Positions 50,823 through 57,384 of a DNA stretch of 57,384 nt are shown piece by piece. Numbering within the stretch: the stretch's first letter is position 1; each line of letters begins with the position of its first letter. The stretch spans positions 1-57,384 of the forward strand of contig CAMTOQ010000019.1 in NCBI GenBank assembly GCA_947074205.1. The letters run 5' to 3'. This DNA comes from an uncultured Bacteroides sp. (GTDB lineage: Bacteria > Bacteroidota > Bacteroidia > Bacteroidales > Bacteroidaceae). The notes below the pieces were generated by a model. That model saw only the letters and a list, made by a program, of their open reading frames with translations. It made no database searches and was not told the DNA's origin. The position numbers and the translations under genes were made by a program.

Positions 50823-50830
50823 TATCTTTG
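50823..50830 (+). promoter_or_regulatory. -7 box of the nucleosidase-like gene
   Basis: TATCTTTG, exact to TAnnTTTG, 58 bases before the ATG. A -33 element is not clear. Confidence 0.45.
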
Positions 50831-50888
50831 TCTTATAGTATAAACAAAGATAAGGGGATTTCCTTTTATAGAATAAAGACTTTTAATA

Positions 50889-51458
50889 ATGAAGAAGATA
50901 TTAGTGACCTACGCCGTGCAAGGCGAGTTTTCGGAGATTAAGTGGGAAGATGCTCAAGTTTACTACATTCGTACGGGCATCGGTAAGGTGAAGTCGGCCT
51001 ATTATCTCACTGAAGTGCTTAGTCAGTTTCAGCCCGATTTGGTGATTAACATGGGCACGGCAGGAACTGTCAATCATAAGGTAGGCGATATATTTGTATG
51101 TCAGAAATTTATCGACCGCGATATGCACAAACTCGAAGGGTTAGGTTTGGATTTTGAACTAGCCACTAGCGAGTTGCTGGAAGAAAAAGGCTATTGTCAA
51201 AACTGGAAAGGGTTGAAAGGGGTGTGCAATACAGGCGATAGCTTTATGACAGAAGTGAGCGACTTCGAAGGCGATGTAGTCGATATGGAAGCCTATGCAC
51301 AAGCTTTTGTGTGCAACGCTAAGAAGATTCCTTTTATCTCTGTGAAGTATGTAACAGACATCATCGGCCAAAACTCAGTGAAGCATTGGGAAGATAAGTT
51401 GGTAGATGCCCGCAATGGTCTATCTCACTTCTTCAATGTTTTGAACGAGAGTATATGA
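50889..51458 (+). CDS. MTA/SAH nucleosidase-like protein (PNP-UDP family, short form)
   Basis: 189 residues, shorter than the roughly 230 of E. coli MtnN. The strand order is retained: TYAVQGEFSEIKW, YIRTGIGKVKSAYYL, LVINMGTAGTVNHKVGDIFV, then GDVVDMEAYAQAFVCNAKKI with the purine/ribose-contacting MExE-like glutamate, and the catalytic aspartate in SVKYVTDIIGQNS. It probably cleaves 5'-methylthioadenosine, S-adenosylhomocysteine or a related nucleoside. Its 3' end overlaps the convergent DUF454 gene by 34 bases. Confidence 0.85.
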   Translation: MKKILVTYAVQGEFSEIKWEDAQVYYIRTGIGKVKSAYYLTEVLSQFQPDLVINMGTAGTVNHKVGDIFVCQKFIDRDMHKLEGLGLDFELATSELLEEKGYCQNWKGLKGVCNTGDSFMTEVSDFEGDVVDMEAYAQAFVCNAKKIPFISVKYVTDIIGQNSVKHWEDKLVDARNGLSHFFNVLNESI

Positions 51459-51787
51459 TAGGTTACCCCGGCGGCAATCAGAAATAGCAGAATCTTTACC
51501 CATAAATAGGGTAGTATAAAAAAGATGCAATAGCTGATTGTGGTCCATAGCAAAGTGATAGATATAATCTTTGCACGCAAGGGGATAGCTTTGTTTTCGC
51601 GATAGTTGCGAATGTAAGAACCGAAGTATTTATGGTTGAGCAACCAATCGTAGAGCTTAGGAGAACTCTTGAAATAGAGTGTAGCTGTCAGCAATAGAAA
51701 CGGTGTAGTAGGGAGTAGTGGAAGAAAAATCCCCAATACTCCTAAAACGAGCGAAAGTGTACCCAGCGCGATATATACATACTTCAT
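51425..51787 (-). CDS. YbaN/DUF454 inner-membrane protein
   Basis: 120 residues with the DUF454 signature in YIALGTLSLVLGVLGIFLPL followed by LPTTPFLLLTATLYFKSSPK and LYDWLLNHKYFGSYIRNYRE. TM segments lie at about 5-40 and 77-115. The family is widespread in bacteria and of unknown role. Single leftward gene whose end overlaps the nucleosidase-like gene. Confidence 0.9.
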   Translation of the reverse strand: MKYVYIALGTLSLVLGVLGIFLPLLPTTPFLLLTATLYFKSSPKLYDWLLNHKYFGSYIRNYRENKAIPLRAKIISITLLWTTISYCIFFILPYLWVKILLFLIAAGVTYHILSFKTLKK

Positions 51788-51898
51788 GCTGCAAAGTTAA
51801 AAAAATGGATCGCCATTTATGTAGTGTTTTAGGGTATATTTAGGATTATCTATCTGTGTCCAATTGTTTAAGTATAATATATAAAGGTAGAAATAAGA

Positions 51899-52774
51899 AT
51901 GAAGTGCGTAAACCGAGTTAAAAAAGTAGCAGCTGTACACGATATCTCGTGTATGGGCCGAGTGTCGCTAACTGTAGTTATTCCCATATTGTCTACAATG
52001 GGTTTTCAGGTATGTCCCCTGCCCACAGCTATATTGTCTAATCACACCCAGTATCCTTCTTTTTCCTTCTTAGACTTGACCGAGGAGATGCCTCGCATCA
52101 TTGAGCAATGGAAAAAACTAGATGTTCAGTTTGATGCTATCTATACAGGTTATTTGGGCTCGCCTCAGCAAGTACACATTGTGAGCCGTTTCATCCAAGA
52201 GTTTCGAAGCGACAATAACTTTGTGGTTATCGATCCCGTGCTTGGCGATAATGGTAAGCTTTATGCCAATTTCAATGAAGAGATGGTAAAGGAGATGCAG
52301 CATTTTATTAGTAAGGCCGATGTTATCACTCCCAATATGACCGAACTGTTCTATCTTCTGGGTCTGCCTTACAAAGATCAGCTCACAGATGAAGAATTGA
52401 AGGGATACCTTAAGCAGCTATCAGACAAAGGTCCCGAGATTGTTATCATCACTAGCGTTCCGGTAGCAGACAATCCGCGTGAAACATCTGTCTATGCCTA
52501 CAACCGCGAGGGGAATAGATACTGGAAGATAACCTGCCCTTATTTGCCTGCACACTATCCCGGTACGGGTGATACATTTACAAGTGTCATTACTGGTGCA
52601 TTGTTGCAAGGCGACAGTCTTCCTGTAGCCTTGGATAGAGCTGCGCAATTTATTCTGCAAGGCATTCGATCTACTTTTGGTTACGAATATGACAACAGAG
52701 AAGGGATACTTCTAGAGAAGGTGCTGCGCAACTTGGATATGCCTATCCAAAGCAATAGCTACGAACTGATATAA
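51899..52774 (+). CDS. Pyridoxamine/pyridoxal kinase
   Basis: 291 residues of the PdxK/PdxY branch of the ribokinase family, which phosphorylates B6 vitamers for salvage. HDISCMGRVSLTVVIPILST resembles the N-terminal substrate site, ILSNHTQYPSFSFLDLTEEM the conserved S-N-H-T, VVIDPVLGDNGKLYANFNEE the central loop, ITPNMTELFYLLG the ATP side and YPGTGDTFTSVITGALLQGD the anion hole with catalytic aspartate. Single gene with an upstream A/T-rich region. Confidence 0.92.
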   Translation: MKCVNRVKKVAAVHDISCMGRVSLTVVIPILSTMGFQVCPLPTAILSNHTQYPSFSFLDLTEEMPRIIEQWKKLDVQFDAIYTGYLGSPQQVHIVSRFIQEFRSDNNFVVIDPVLGDNGKLYANFNEEMVKEMQHFISKADVITPNMTELFYLLGLPYKDQLTDEELKGYLKQLSDKGPEIVIITSVPVADNPRETSVYAYNREGNRYWKITCPYLPAHYPGTGDTFTSVITGALLQGDSLPVALDRAAQFILQGIRSTFGYEYDNREGILLEKVLRNLDMPIQSNSYELI

Positions 52775-52814
52775 GAAGAGAGAAAGATTATTGGGAGCCT
52801 CTTTGGTAATTTGT

Positions 52815-52844
52815 TTTGTCTACTGAAATAATTTCCTACTTTTG
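52815..52844 (+). promoter_or_regulatory. Promoter of the small basic protein / SDR operon
   Basis: TTTG and TACTTTTG, separated by 18 bases, match -33 and -7 elements and lie 52 bases before the ATG. Confidence 0.6.
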
Positions 52845-52895
52845 TGCAAGAGGATAATCATTGAAACAACTTATCAAAATAAAATAACAGAAACT

Positions 52896-53069
52896 ATGGG
52901 ATTATTTGGAATTAAAGGACTCTCTTTCTCTTGGAAACGTGCATTAGGTATCAGTGAAGCCAAACGTAAGGTAGCTCGCAAAACTGGAATACCTACTACT
53001 AAAGGTGGTTTAGAGCGTAAGATTGGTAATGAAATCATGAAAGGCTTAGGCGGCAAGAAAAGAAGATAA
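52896..53069 (+). CDS. Very small basic protein, function unknown
   Basis: 57 residues, about a quarter of them Lys or Arg (MGLFGIKGLSFSWKRALGIS, then EAKRKVARKTGIPTTKGGLE). The KRALGISxAKRKVARKTGIPTT segment looks like a conserved nucleic-acid-binding-type element; I recall similar short proteins in Bacteroidetes but no function. It has its own promoter and sits 12 bases before the SDR gene. The ATG is preferred over an upstream in-frame alternative that overlaps the promoter. Confidence 0.65.
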   Translation: MGLFGIKGLSFSWKRALGISEAKRKVARKTGIPTTKGGLERKIGNEIMKGLGGKKRR

Positions 53070-53081
53070 AATAATAATAGT

Positions 53082-53915
53082 ATGGCGGATAACTACATCG
53101 AAAAGCAGTACGAGCAATATCAAGCTCGAAAGTCTGCCTGGGAGAAGTCGCAGGCGACAACTCATCGCAAGAAAACTACTCCCAAACAGCGAGTGCTAGT
53201 TACAGGAGGTGCACAAGGAATAGGCAAATGTCTTGTGGAGTCTTTTGTTAAAGCGGGATGGCAGGTGGCCTTCTGTGATAACAATAGCTCTGCCGGTACT
53301 TTTACTGCTACAGCCACAGGTGCCACCTTTATTAATGCGGACGTAAGTAAGGAGGAAGATTTAAATCGTTGTATGCAGCTACTTTTCAAGGCATGGGGAG
53401 ATATTGATGTGATTATCAACAATGCAGGTATTGGCAAGTTCGTCTCCATCACTGAAGGTAGCGTAGAAGCATTCGACACAGTTTTAGCCACAAATCTACG
53501 TCCTGCCTTTATTCTCTCGCGTCTTTTGGCAATACATCGTAAGGAGTTGACAACACCCAATCCATTTGGTAGAATCATCAATATCAGCTCTACTCGATAC
53601 CTGATGAGCGAGCCTGGAAGCGAAGGGTATGCGGCATCAAAAGGTGGAATAACTGCACTGACGCATGCGCTTGCCTTATCCTTGTCCGAGTGGAACATTA
53701 CAGTTAACTGTATTGCACCGGGGTGGATTGAGACGGGCGATTATCAGGCTTTGCGTAAGGAAGACCACGAGCAGCACCCATCCAAACGTGTAGGCAAACC
53801 GGAAGATATAGCAAAGATGTGCCTTTTCCTTTGTCAGAAGGAGAACGATTTTATCAATGGCGAGTGCATCACTATTGATGGCGGAATGACGAAAAAGATG
53901 TATTATATCCCTTAA
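53082..53915 (+). CDS. Short-chain dehydrogenase/reductase with charged N-terminal extension
   Basis: 277 residues. An extension of about 33 residues (MADNYIEKQYEQYQARKSAW, coiled-coil-like, basic end) precedes a classical SDR: RVLVTGGAQGIGKCLVESFV, DVIINNAGIGKF, the catalytic serine in IINISSTRYLMSEPGSEG, Tyr-x3-Lys in GYAASKGGITALTHALAL, and CIAPGWIETGD. It ends FINGECITIDGGMTKKMYYI. NAD(P)-dependent oxidoreductase; substrate unknown. It shares its operon with the 57-residue basic protein. Confidence 0.92.
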   Translation: MADNYIEKQYEQYQARKSAWEKSQATTHRKKTTPKQRVLVTGGAQGIGKCLVESFVKAGWQVAFCDNNSSAGTFTATATGATFINADVSKEEDLNRCMQLLFKAWGDIDVIINNAGIGKFVSITEGSVEAFDTVLATNLRPAFILSRLLAIHRKELTTPNPFGRIINISSTRYLMSEPGSEGYAASKGGITALTHALALSLSEWNITVNCIAPGWIETGDYQALRKEDHEQHPSKRVGKPEDIAKMCLFLCQKENDFINGECITIDGGMTKKMYYIP

Positions 53916-53964
53916 TTGGCTGTTTGTTAGCTTGTAAAAGGCTATTGGATGGTTATAAAAGCAG

Positions 53965-54008
53965 AGGCGATGAAGTGGTTGATTTATTACCAAACCACTT
54001 CATCGCCT
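53965..54008. terminator. Perfect 16-bp-stem bidirectional terminator
   Basis: AGGCGATGAAGTGGTT pairs perfectly with AACCACTTCATCGCCT around a 12-base loop, between the SDR gene and the convergent MaoC gene. Confidence 0.8.
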
Positions 54009-54034
54009 TTAGCTTTGTATAAAGAAACAGTCTT

Positions 54035-54499
54035 TTAGTTGAAATAGTACAAAAATGTTGCAATACCATCGAGTGCCTTCTTAGCTTGGCCTTCGATTTC
54101 GATAACAAACTTAATCTCTACTTTTGTCACACCGCGAAGATTCGATAGTGAATGTAGTGAAGTAGACATACGGATGCGTTGGCCGGCCAATACAGGTTGT
54201 CCAAACTTCATCTTGTCCATACCGTAGTTGATCATCATGCGAAGGTTGTTCACTTGAATGATTTCCTCCCACATCTTGGGAAGCAACGAGAGAGTAAGGT
54301 AGCCATGTGCTATAGTGCTTTTATAAGGACTTTCCACTTTTGCACGCTCCACATCTACATGAATCCATTGATGATCTAAGGTTGCATCTGCAAAAAGATT
54401 AATACGCTCTTGGCTAACTTCTAAATACTCTGATACGCCAATTTGTTGTCCTACCAACTGTGCGAAATCGTCGTAACTGTTAATAATTACTTTGCTCAT
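54035..54499 (-). CDS. MaoC-family (R)-specific enoyl-CoA hydratase-like protein
   Basis: 154 residues in a single hot-dog fold. The hydratase motif is in INLFADATLDHQWIHVDVER (catalytic Asp and His), followed by STIAHGYLTLSLLPKMWEEI and NYGMDKMKFGQPVLAGQRIR. The end, LRGVTKVEIKFVIEIEGQAK, is also typical. It is expected to hydrate a short trans-2-enoyl-CoA or related thioester; no fatty-acid genes are nearby. A start 26 residues upstream would add a Phe/Pro-rich leader and is rejected. Confidence 0.9.
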   Translation of the reverse strand: MSKVIINSYDDFAQLVGQQIGVSEYLEVSQERINLFADATLDHQWIHVDVERAKVESPYKSTIAHGYLTLSLLPKMWEEIIQVNNLRMMINYGMDKMKFGQPVLAGQRIRMSTSLHSLSNLRGVTKVEIKFVIEIEGQAKKALDGIATFLYYFN

Positions 54500-54660
54500 T
54501 TTAGTTATATTATTAAATGGGGGAATGAATATGCCCTGATTTGTGCACAAAAATAGGAAAAATGCGCCATTTAGCAAGTGGTACTATAGAAATAATATGT
54601 TCGTTAAAGCGTAAGGATTCGGCAAAATGTCTTACTTTCGCAAAAAAATAGCCCTTTCGT

Positions 54661-56271
54661 ATGTATCATCCCATATCGGTTGCCGACAGAAGCATCTTAC
54701 CAAGAATATTCAATAATCCATTTTATTATTCTCCTCATTCACTTTGTGTTGAGGCTGCAGAAGAGGTGAAAAGGCATCTTGCCAGTCACCCTGAATGGAA
54801 AGAAGAGTTGATAGAAGGTAAGATGTTTGGTGTACTTTTGGTAGAGACACCTAGCGGCGAAGTGGGATATTTGGCAGCTTTCTCCGGCATATTGCAAGGT
54901 AAAAATCAACACCCTTTTTTTGTTCCTCCTGTCTACGATTTTCTTTCACCGAACAGCTTCTTTCAAGTTGAGGTAGCTGCTATATCTGCTATCAATAAAA
55001 CCATTGATGAACTCAGCGAAAGCAAAGAGTATCTCTCTTTAAAAGAGAAATGCAAGGTAGAGGCATTGGAAATTGAAGAGAAGCTAACCGAGGGCAAAAA
55101 GAAGTTGAAGCAAGCAAAGAAGGAACGAGACGCTAAACGTGCTACGACCACTGATCCCGCTGAGTTAGAGCTATTGGCAAAAATGAGCCAATACCAGAAT
55201 GGTGAATGGAAACGCACCGAGAAAAAACTAAAGGAGCAGCTGGAACAATGTTGCGTAGCACTGAAATGTGCCACAGAAAAGATTGAGTCATTAAAAGAGG
55301 AACGTAAAAACAGGTCGGCTACACTGCAGAATGAACTCTTTGCTCGCTTTGAGATGCTAAATGCACGAGGTGAGAGAAAGAATCTTTTAGAAATATTTCG
55401 AGATGCTCCACAGCAATATCCACCTGCCGGATCGGGCGAGTGCGCTGGCCCTAAGCTGATGCAATATGCTTTCGTTAATCAATTTAAGCCTCTTGCTATG
55501 GCAGAGTTCTGGGTAGGAAGATCGGCCAAAGATGAAGTTCGACACGAAGGCTACTTCTATCCAGCTTGTCGCAGCAAATGTCACCCTATTCTGTCTTTTA
55601 TGCTGCAGGGCTTAGCCTATGAAAAGAATGCTCTAGAAGAAATTAGTCTCCTGGAGAAACCTATTGAACGGTTATATGAAGACGAATACCTTGTTGTTGT
55701 CAACAAGCCTTCCGGAGTATTATCTACTCCCGGGAAAGGGGAAGCTTTGCACATAGGTCACTATCTAAAAGATGATGATGGTATAGAACCGGTACCTGTG
55801 CATCGCCTCGATATGGCAACATCGGGTATATTGGTTTTGGCTAAATCGAAAGAGGTTTTAGGAAAACTGCAGATACAGTTTCAAGGCCGTACGGTGAAAA
55901 AACGCTATGTTGCCCTTCTTGAACGACTCATCGACCCGAAAAGCGGGGCTATTGAACTTCCACTCGTGCTTGATGTAAACGATCGACCTCGTCAGAAAGT
56001 AGACTTTGTATATGGAAAGCCTGCTATTACAGGCTATAAGGTGATAGGGCAAGAAGATGGACGCACACGCATAGTCTTCTATCCACACACCGGTCGCACT
56101 CATCAACTACGCATTCATTCTGCGCATATAGATGGACTTAATGCCCCAATTGTGGGCGACACGCTTTATGGAAAAAGCAGTGATCGGCTATATCTGCATG
56201 CTGAGTTTATCGAATTTGAACATCCTATAACTAAAGGTGTTATAAAGATAGAGTGCAAAGCCGCTTTTTAA
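54661..56271 (+). CDS. RluA-family pseudouridine synthase with long N-terminal coiled-coil domain
   Basis: 536 residues, about twice the size of E. coli RluA. Residues 1-100 are a globular N-domain (CVEAAEEVKRHLASHPEWKE, YLAAFSGILQGKNQHPFFVP), 120-235 a charged coiled coil (KCKVEALEIEEKLTEGKKKL), 235-330 an additional domain, and about 345-535 the catalytic domain with EDEYLVVVNKPSGVLSTPGK, the catalytic aspartate in VPVHRLDMATSGILVLAKS and HTGRTHQLRIHSAH. It isomerises uridine in rRNA or tRNA; the long form is a recurrent Bacteroidetes type. A small zinc-ribbon gene follows after 10 bases. Confidence 0.9.
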   Translation: MYHPISVADRSILPRIFNNPFYYSPHSLCVEAAEEVKRHLASHPEWKEELIEGKMFGVLLVETPSGEVGYLAAFSGILQGKNQHPFFVPPVYDFLSPNSFFQVEVAAISAINKTIDELSESKEYLSLKEKCKVEALEIEEKLTEGKKKLKQAKKERDAKRATTTDPAELELLAKMSQYQNGEWKRTEKKLKEQLEQCCVALKCATEKIESLKEERKNRSATLQNELFARFEMLNARGERKNLLEIFRDAPQQYPPAGSGECAGPKLMQYAFVNQFKPLAMAEFWVGRSAKDEVRHEGYFYPACRSKCHPILSFMLQGLAYEKNALEEISLLEKPIERLYEDEYLVVVNKPSGVLSTPGKGEALHIGHYLKDDDGIEPVPVHRLDMATSGILVLAKSKEVLGKLQIQFQGRTVKKRYVALLERLIDPKSGAIELPLVLDVNDRPRQKVDFVYGKPAITGYKVIGQEDGRTRIVFYPHTGRTHQLRIHSAHIDGLNAPIVGDTLYGKSSDRLYLHAEFIEFEHPITKGVIKIECKAAF

Positions 56272-56281
56272 CTGAAAAGAT

Positions 56282-56488
56282 ATGACCCGAAAAAGAAAAT
56301 GTCCACAATGTCAAATACCCTCCTTTTTTGTCAAAAATGAGAAGGGTGAAAGAAGGCTTGTTTATATACTTCAAGATGGAAACATTGTGGCTAAATATCC
56401 TGAAGAATCGCTTGATGGATTTAACCTAGACGAGGTTTTTTGCTTGGGTTGCTCTTGGAATGGTAACTCAAAACGTCTGTTAGACTGA
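56282..56488 (+). CDS. Small zinc-ribbon protein
   Basis: 68 residues with two CxxC knuckles (RKCPQCQIPSF and VFCLGCSWNGN) about 45 apart, a typical zinc ribbon of roughly 65 residues. The middle segment (EKGERRLVYILQDGNIVAKY) is beta-rich. It is not a ribosomal protein I recognise. It follows the pseudouridine synthase by 10 bases and so may share a role in RNA modification. Confidence 0.7.
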   Translation: MTRKRKCPQCQIPSFFVKNEKGERRLVYILQDGNIVAKYPEESLDGFNLDEVFCLGCSWNGNSKRLLD

Positions 56489-56727
56489 AACTACACTGTT
56501 TTCAGTTACATCTCTGCATCCAAATAACTCATCGTGAAAAAAAGTAGAATTATTTTCTAATTCTATCGAACAAAAAAGAAACTTCAAATGTTATATATAA
56601 GCAAATCGACCTGAAGTGCTTTATGCGTATGTGAATATACATAGAAGTAATATTTTATGCCGCCCTGGCATAAACGGGATAGATTGCATAGTAGTTTTGT
56701 CGTGTTTTATTTTGTGTTTGTGTTGTG
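56489..56727. other. Intergenic region with stacked hairpins (possible untranslated RNA)
   Basis: No coding frame is seen. It holds ACTTCA / TGAAGT (56581-56617), TTTATGCC / GGCATAAA with a 5-base loop (56654-56674) and a -7-like TAGTTTTG (56692-56699), leading into a strong terminator with no gene directly before it. Confidence 0.4.
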
Positions 56728-56764
56728 ACGGTGCTGCGATGTGAATCGGGGTACCGTTTTTTTT
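56728..56764 (+). terminator. Intrinsic terminator with GTGA tetraloop, not tied to a gene
   Basis: ACGGT pairs with ACCGT, and inside it CGAT with ATCG closes a GTGA (GNRA-type) loop; eight T follow. The nearest upstream stop codon is about 240 bases away. Confidence 0.7.
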
Positions 56765-56796
56765 GCATTTATTCTTGGCGAACAAATGTTTCTATC

Positions 56797-56804
56797 TATC
56801 TTTG
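56797..56804 (+). promoter_or_regulatory. -7-like TATCTTTG just before the YgbA-like gene
   Basis: An exact TAnnTTTG match preceded by TTGG at about 18 bases. It lies only 7 bases before the ATG, so a transcript from it would be almost leaderless, or the true start is an internal codon. Confidence 0.4.
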
Positions 56805-56810
56805 AACTGA

Positions 56811-57131
56811 ATGTTTACAAAGAAGTCACATAGTAGTCGTATCGAAAAGGAGAAGAGGATCCTATCACTGATGTTATCCATCTATTGCAAGGGGCATAAA
56901 CACCCAACACAACCGGGTGAGTTGTGCGAAGCGTGTAAACTGCTGGAGCAATATGCACACAAGCGGCTAGACTGTTGTCCTTATGGTGAAGAAAAAGAGG
57001 ATTGCAAAAGCTGTCCCATTCATTGTTATAAACCGGCTATGCGTCAGCAAATTCGTGGGGTGATGAAATATGCAGGCATGCGAATGATTTGGTATGCCCC
57101 AATAGAAACAATAAAACACTTTCTTAAATAA
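56811..57131 (+). CDS. YgbA-like (nitrous oxide-stimulated promoter family) cysteine-rich protein
   Basis: 106 residues matching the YgbA_NO family: EKRILSLMLSIYCKGHKHPT, ELCEACKLLEQYAHKRLDCC, PYGEEKEDCKSCPIHCYKPA and a helix MRQQIRGVMKYAGMRMIWYA. Seven to eight conserved cysteines arranged C-C-x2-C-CC-C-x2-C-x3-C suggest metal or cluster binding. E. coli ygbA is induced by nitric oxide, so a nitrosative-stress link is possible. It precedes a further SDR gene by 12 bases. Confidence 0.85.
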   Translation: MFTKKSHSSRIEKEKRILSLMLSIYCKGHKHPTQPGELCEACKLLEQYAHKRLDCCPYGEEKEDCKSCPIHCYKPAMRQQIRGVMKYAGMRMIWYAPIETIKHFLK

Positions 57132-57143
57132 TAAATAGATACT

Positions 57144-57384
57144 ATGGCAAAGAGAGTTATAATAATAGGTGCCACTTCGGGCATCGGTCTCGAGGTAGCT
57201 AAATTAATGCTTAAGGAAGGTTGGCAATTAGGTGTAGCGGGTAGGAGAGAAGCTAACCTATTAGCCTTGAAAGATATAGCACCCACTCAGATAGTCACTC
57301 AATGTATGGATGTCACCCATGAGGATGCTCCTCAGCTGCTGCAGCTATTGATTGATAAACTAGGAGGCATGGACATGTTCTTGC
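57144..57384 (+). CDS. Short-chain dehydrogenase (N-terminal part, cut by window edge)
   Basis: About 80 residues are visible before the window ends: MAKRVIIIGATSGIGLEVAK gives the glycine-rich NAD(P)-binding motif, then GVAGRREANLLALKD with the coenzyme-selecting arginines, and MDVTHEDAPQ with the conserved aspartate. It starts 12 bases after the YgbA-like gene and is probably co-transcribed. Substrate unknown. Confidence 0.85.
   Translation, partial: MAKRVIIIGATSGIGLEVAKLMLKEGWQLGVAGRREANLLALKDIAPTQIVTQCMDVTHEDAPQLLQLLIDKLGGMDMFL

Noticed and set aside
1..57384. CRISPR arrays, tRNA or rRNA genes, insertion sequences, prophage
   Set aside because: Scanning by eye found no regularly spaced repeats, no cloverleaf-like sequence, no transposase or integrase frame, and no block of markedly different base composition.

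Overview
The window looks like chromosomal DNA from a Bacteroidales bacterium, most likely Bacteroides or a close relative. The evidence is the gene families (DUF4835, DUF4348, DUF4251, DUF3127, PepSY-like and PD40/TPR envelope proteins, epimerase-type threonine dehydrogenase), the many lipoproteins, and several -7 boxes matching the Bacteroides consensus TAnnTTTG. I see no rRNA, tRNA, CRISPR array, transposase or prophage. Nearly everything is core-genome housekeeping, packed into short operons and separated by strong hairpin terminators.

Layout. 1-6.2 kb, leftward: the edge of an XRE regulator, mnmE, a DnaQ-like exonuclease with a nucleoside phosphorylase, and the operon TPR/PD40 protein - nfeD - floA. 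6.4-12.2 kb: ttcA, kbl divergent from a threonine dehydrogenase, a DUF4348 lipoprotein, murB and a metallo-hydrolase. 12.5-21.4 kb: a genome-maintenance block in which a DUF3127 protein with an SSB-like tail diverges from dnaN, followed by a DnaQ exonuclease, coaBC, DUF4835, recN, rlmB and a protease-like TPR protein that seems to have lost its catalytic residues. 21.7-27 kb: ridA, folC, a PIN-PhoH ATPase and a CapD-type sugar epimerase. 27-33.5 kb, leftward: an S41-like lipoprotein, a LuxR response regulator, DUF4251, nhaC, two unknown membrane/exported proteins and a PepSY-like protein. 33.6-36.7 kb: a small protein and the lactate-oxidation operon lutABC. 36.8-44.9 kb: an endonuclease/phosphatase-family protein, a beta-helix lipoprotein, pepD, a small conserved membrane protein, a Skp-like lipoprotein, rny, zapA and a coiled-coil partner.

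45.2-49.5 kb holds the most distinctive unit. A 73-residue exported, glutamate-rich, two-cysteine peptide sits behind a near-perfect sigma-54 (-24/-12) promoter with tandem upstream repeats. Next to it are a sigma-54-activating NtrC-type response regulator and a divergent hybrid histidine kinase with its own receiver and Hpt domains. I read this as a self-contained phosphorelay controlling a tiny envelope peptide; the kinase, regulator and promoter parts are visible in sequence, while the link between them is inference.

49.8-57.4 kb: a membrane protein with a winged-helix regulator, an MTA/SAH-nucleosidase-like protein, a DUF454 protein, pyridoxamine kinase, a tiny basic protein with an SDR, a MaoC hydratase, a large RluA-type pseudouridine synthase with a zinc-ribbon protein, a YgbA-like protein, and the start of another SDR.

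Other points of interest are 12-bp direct repeats bracketing the dnaN -7 box, a hairpin abutting the coaBC start, a dispersed intergenic GTGGCAAG repeat, and an orphan terminator near 56.75 kb that may end an untranslated RNA.
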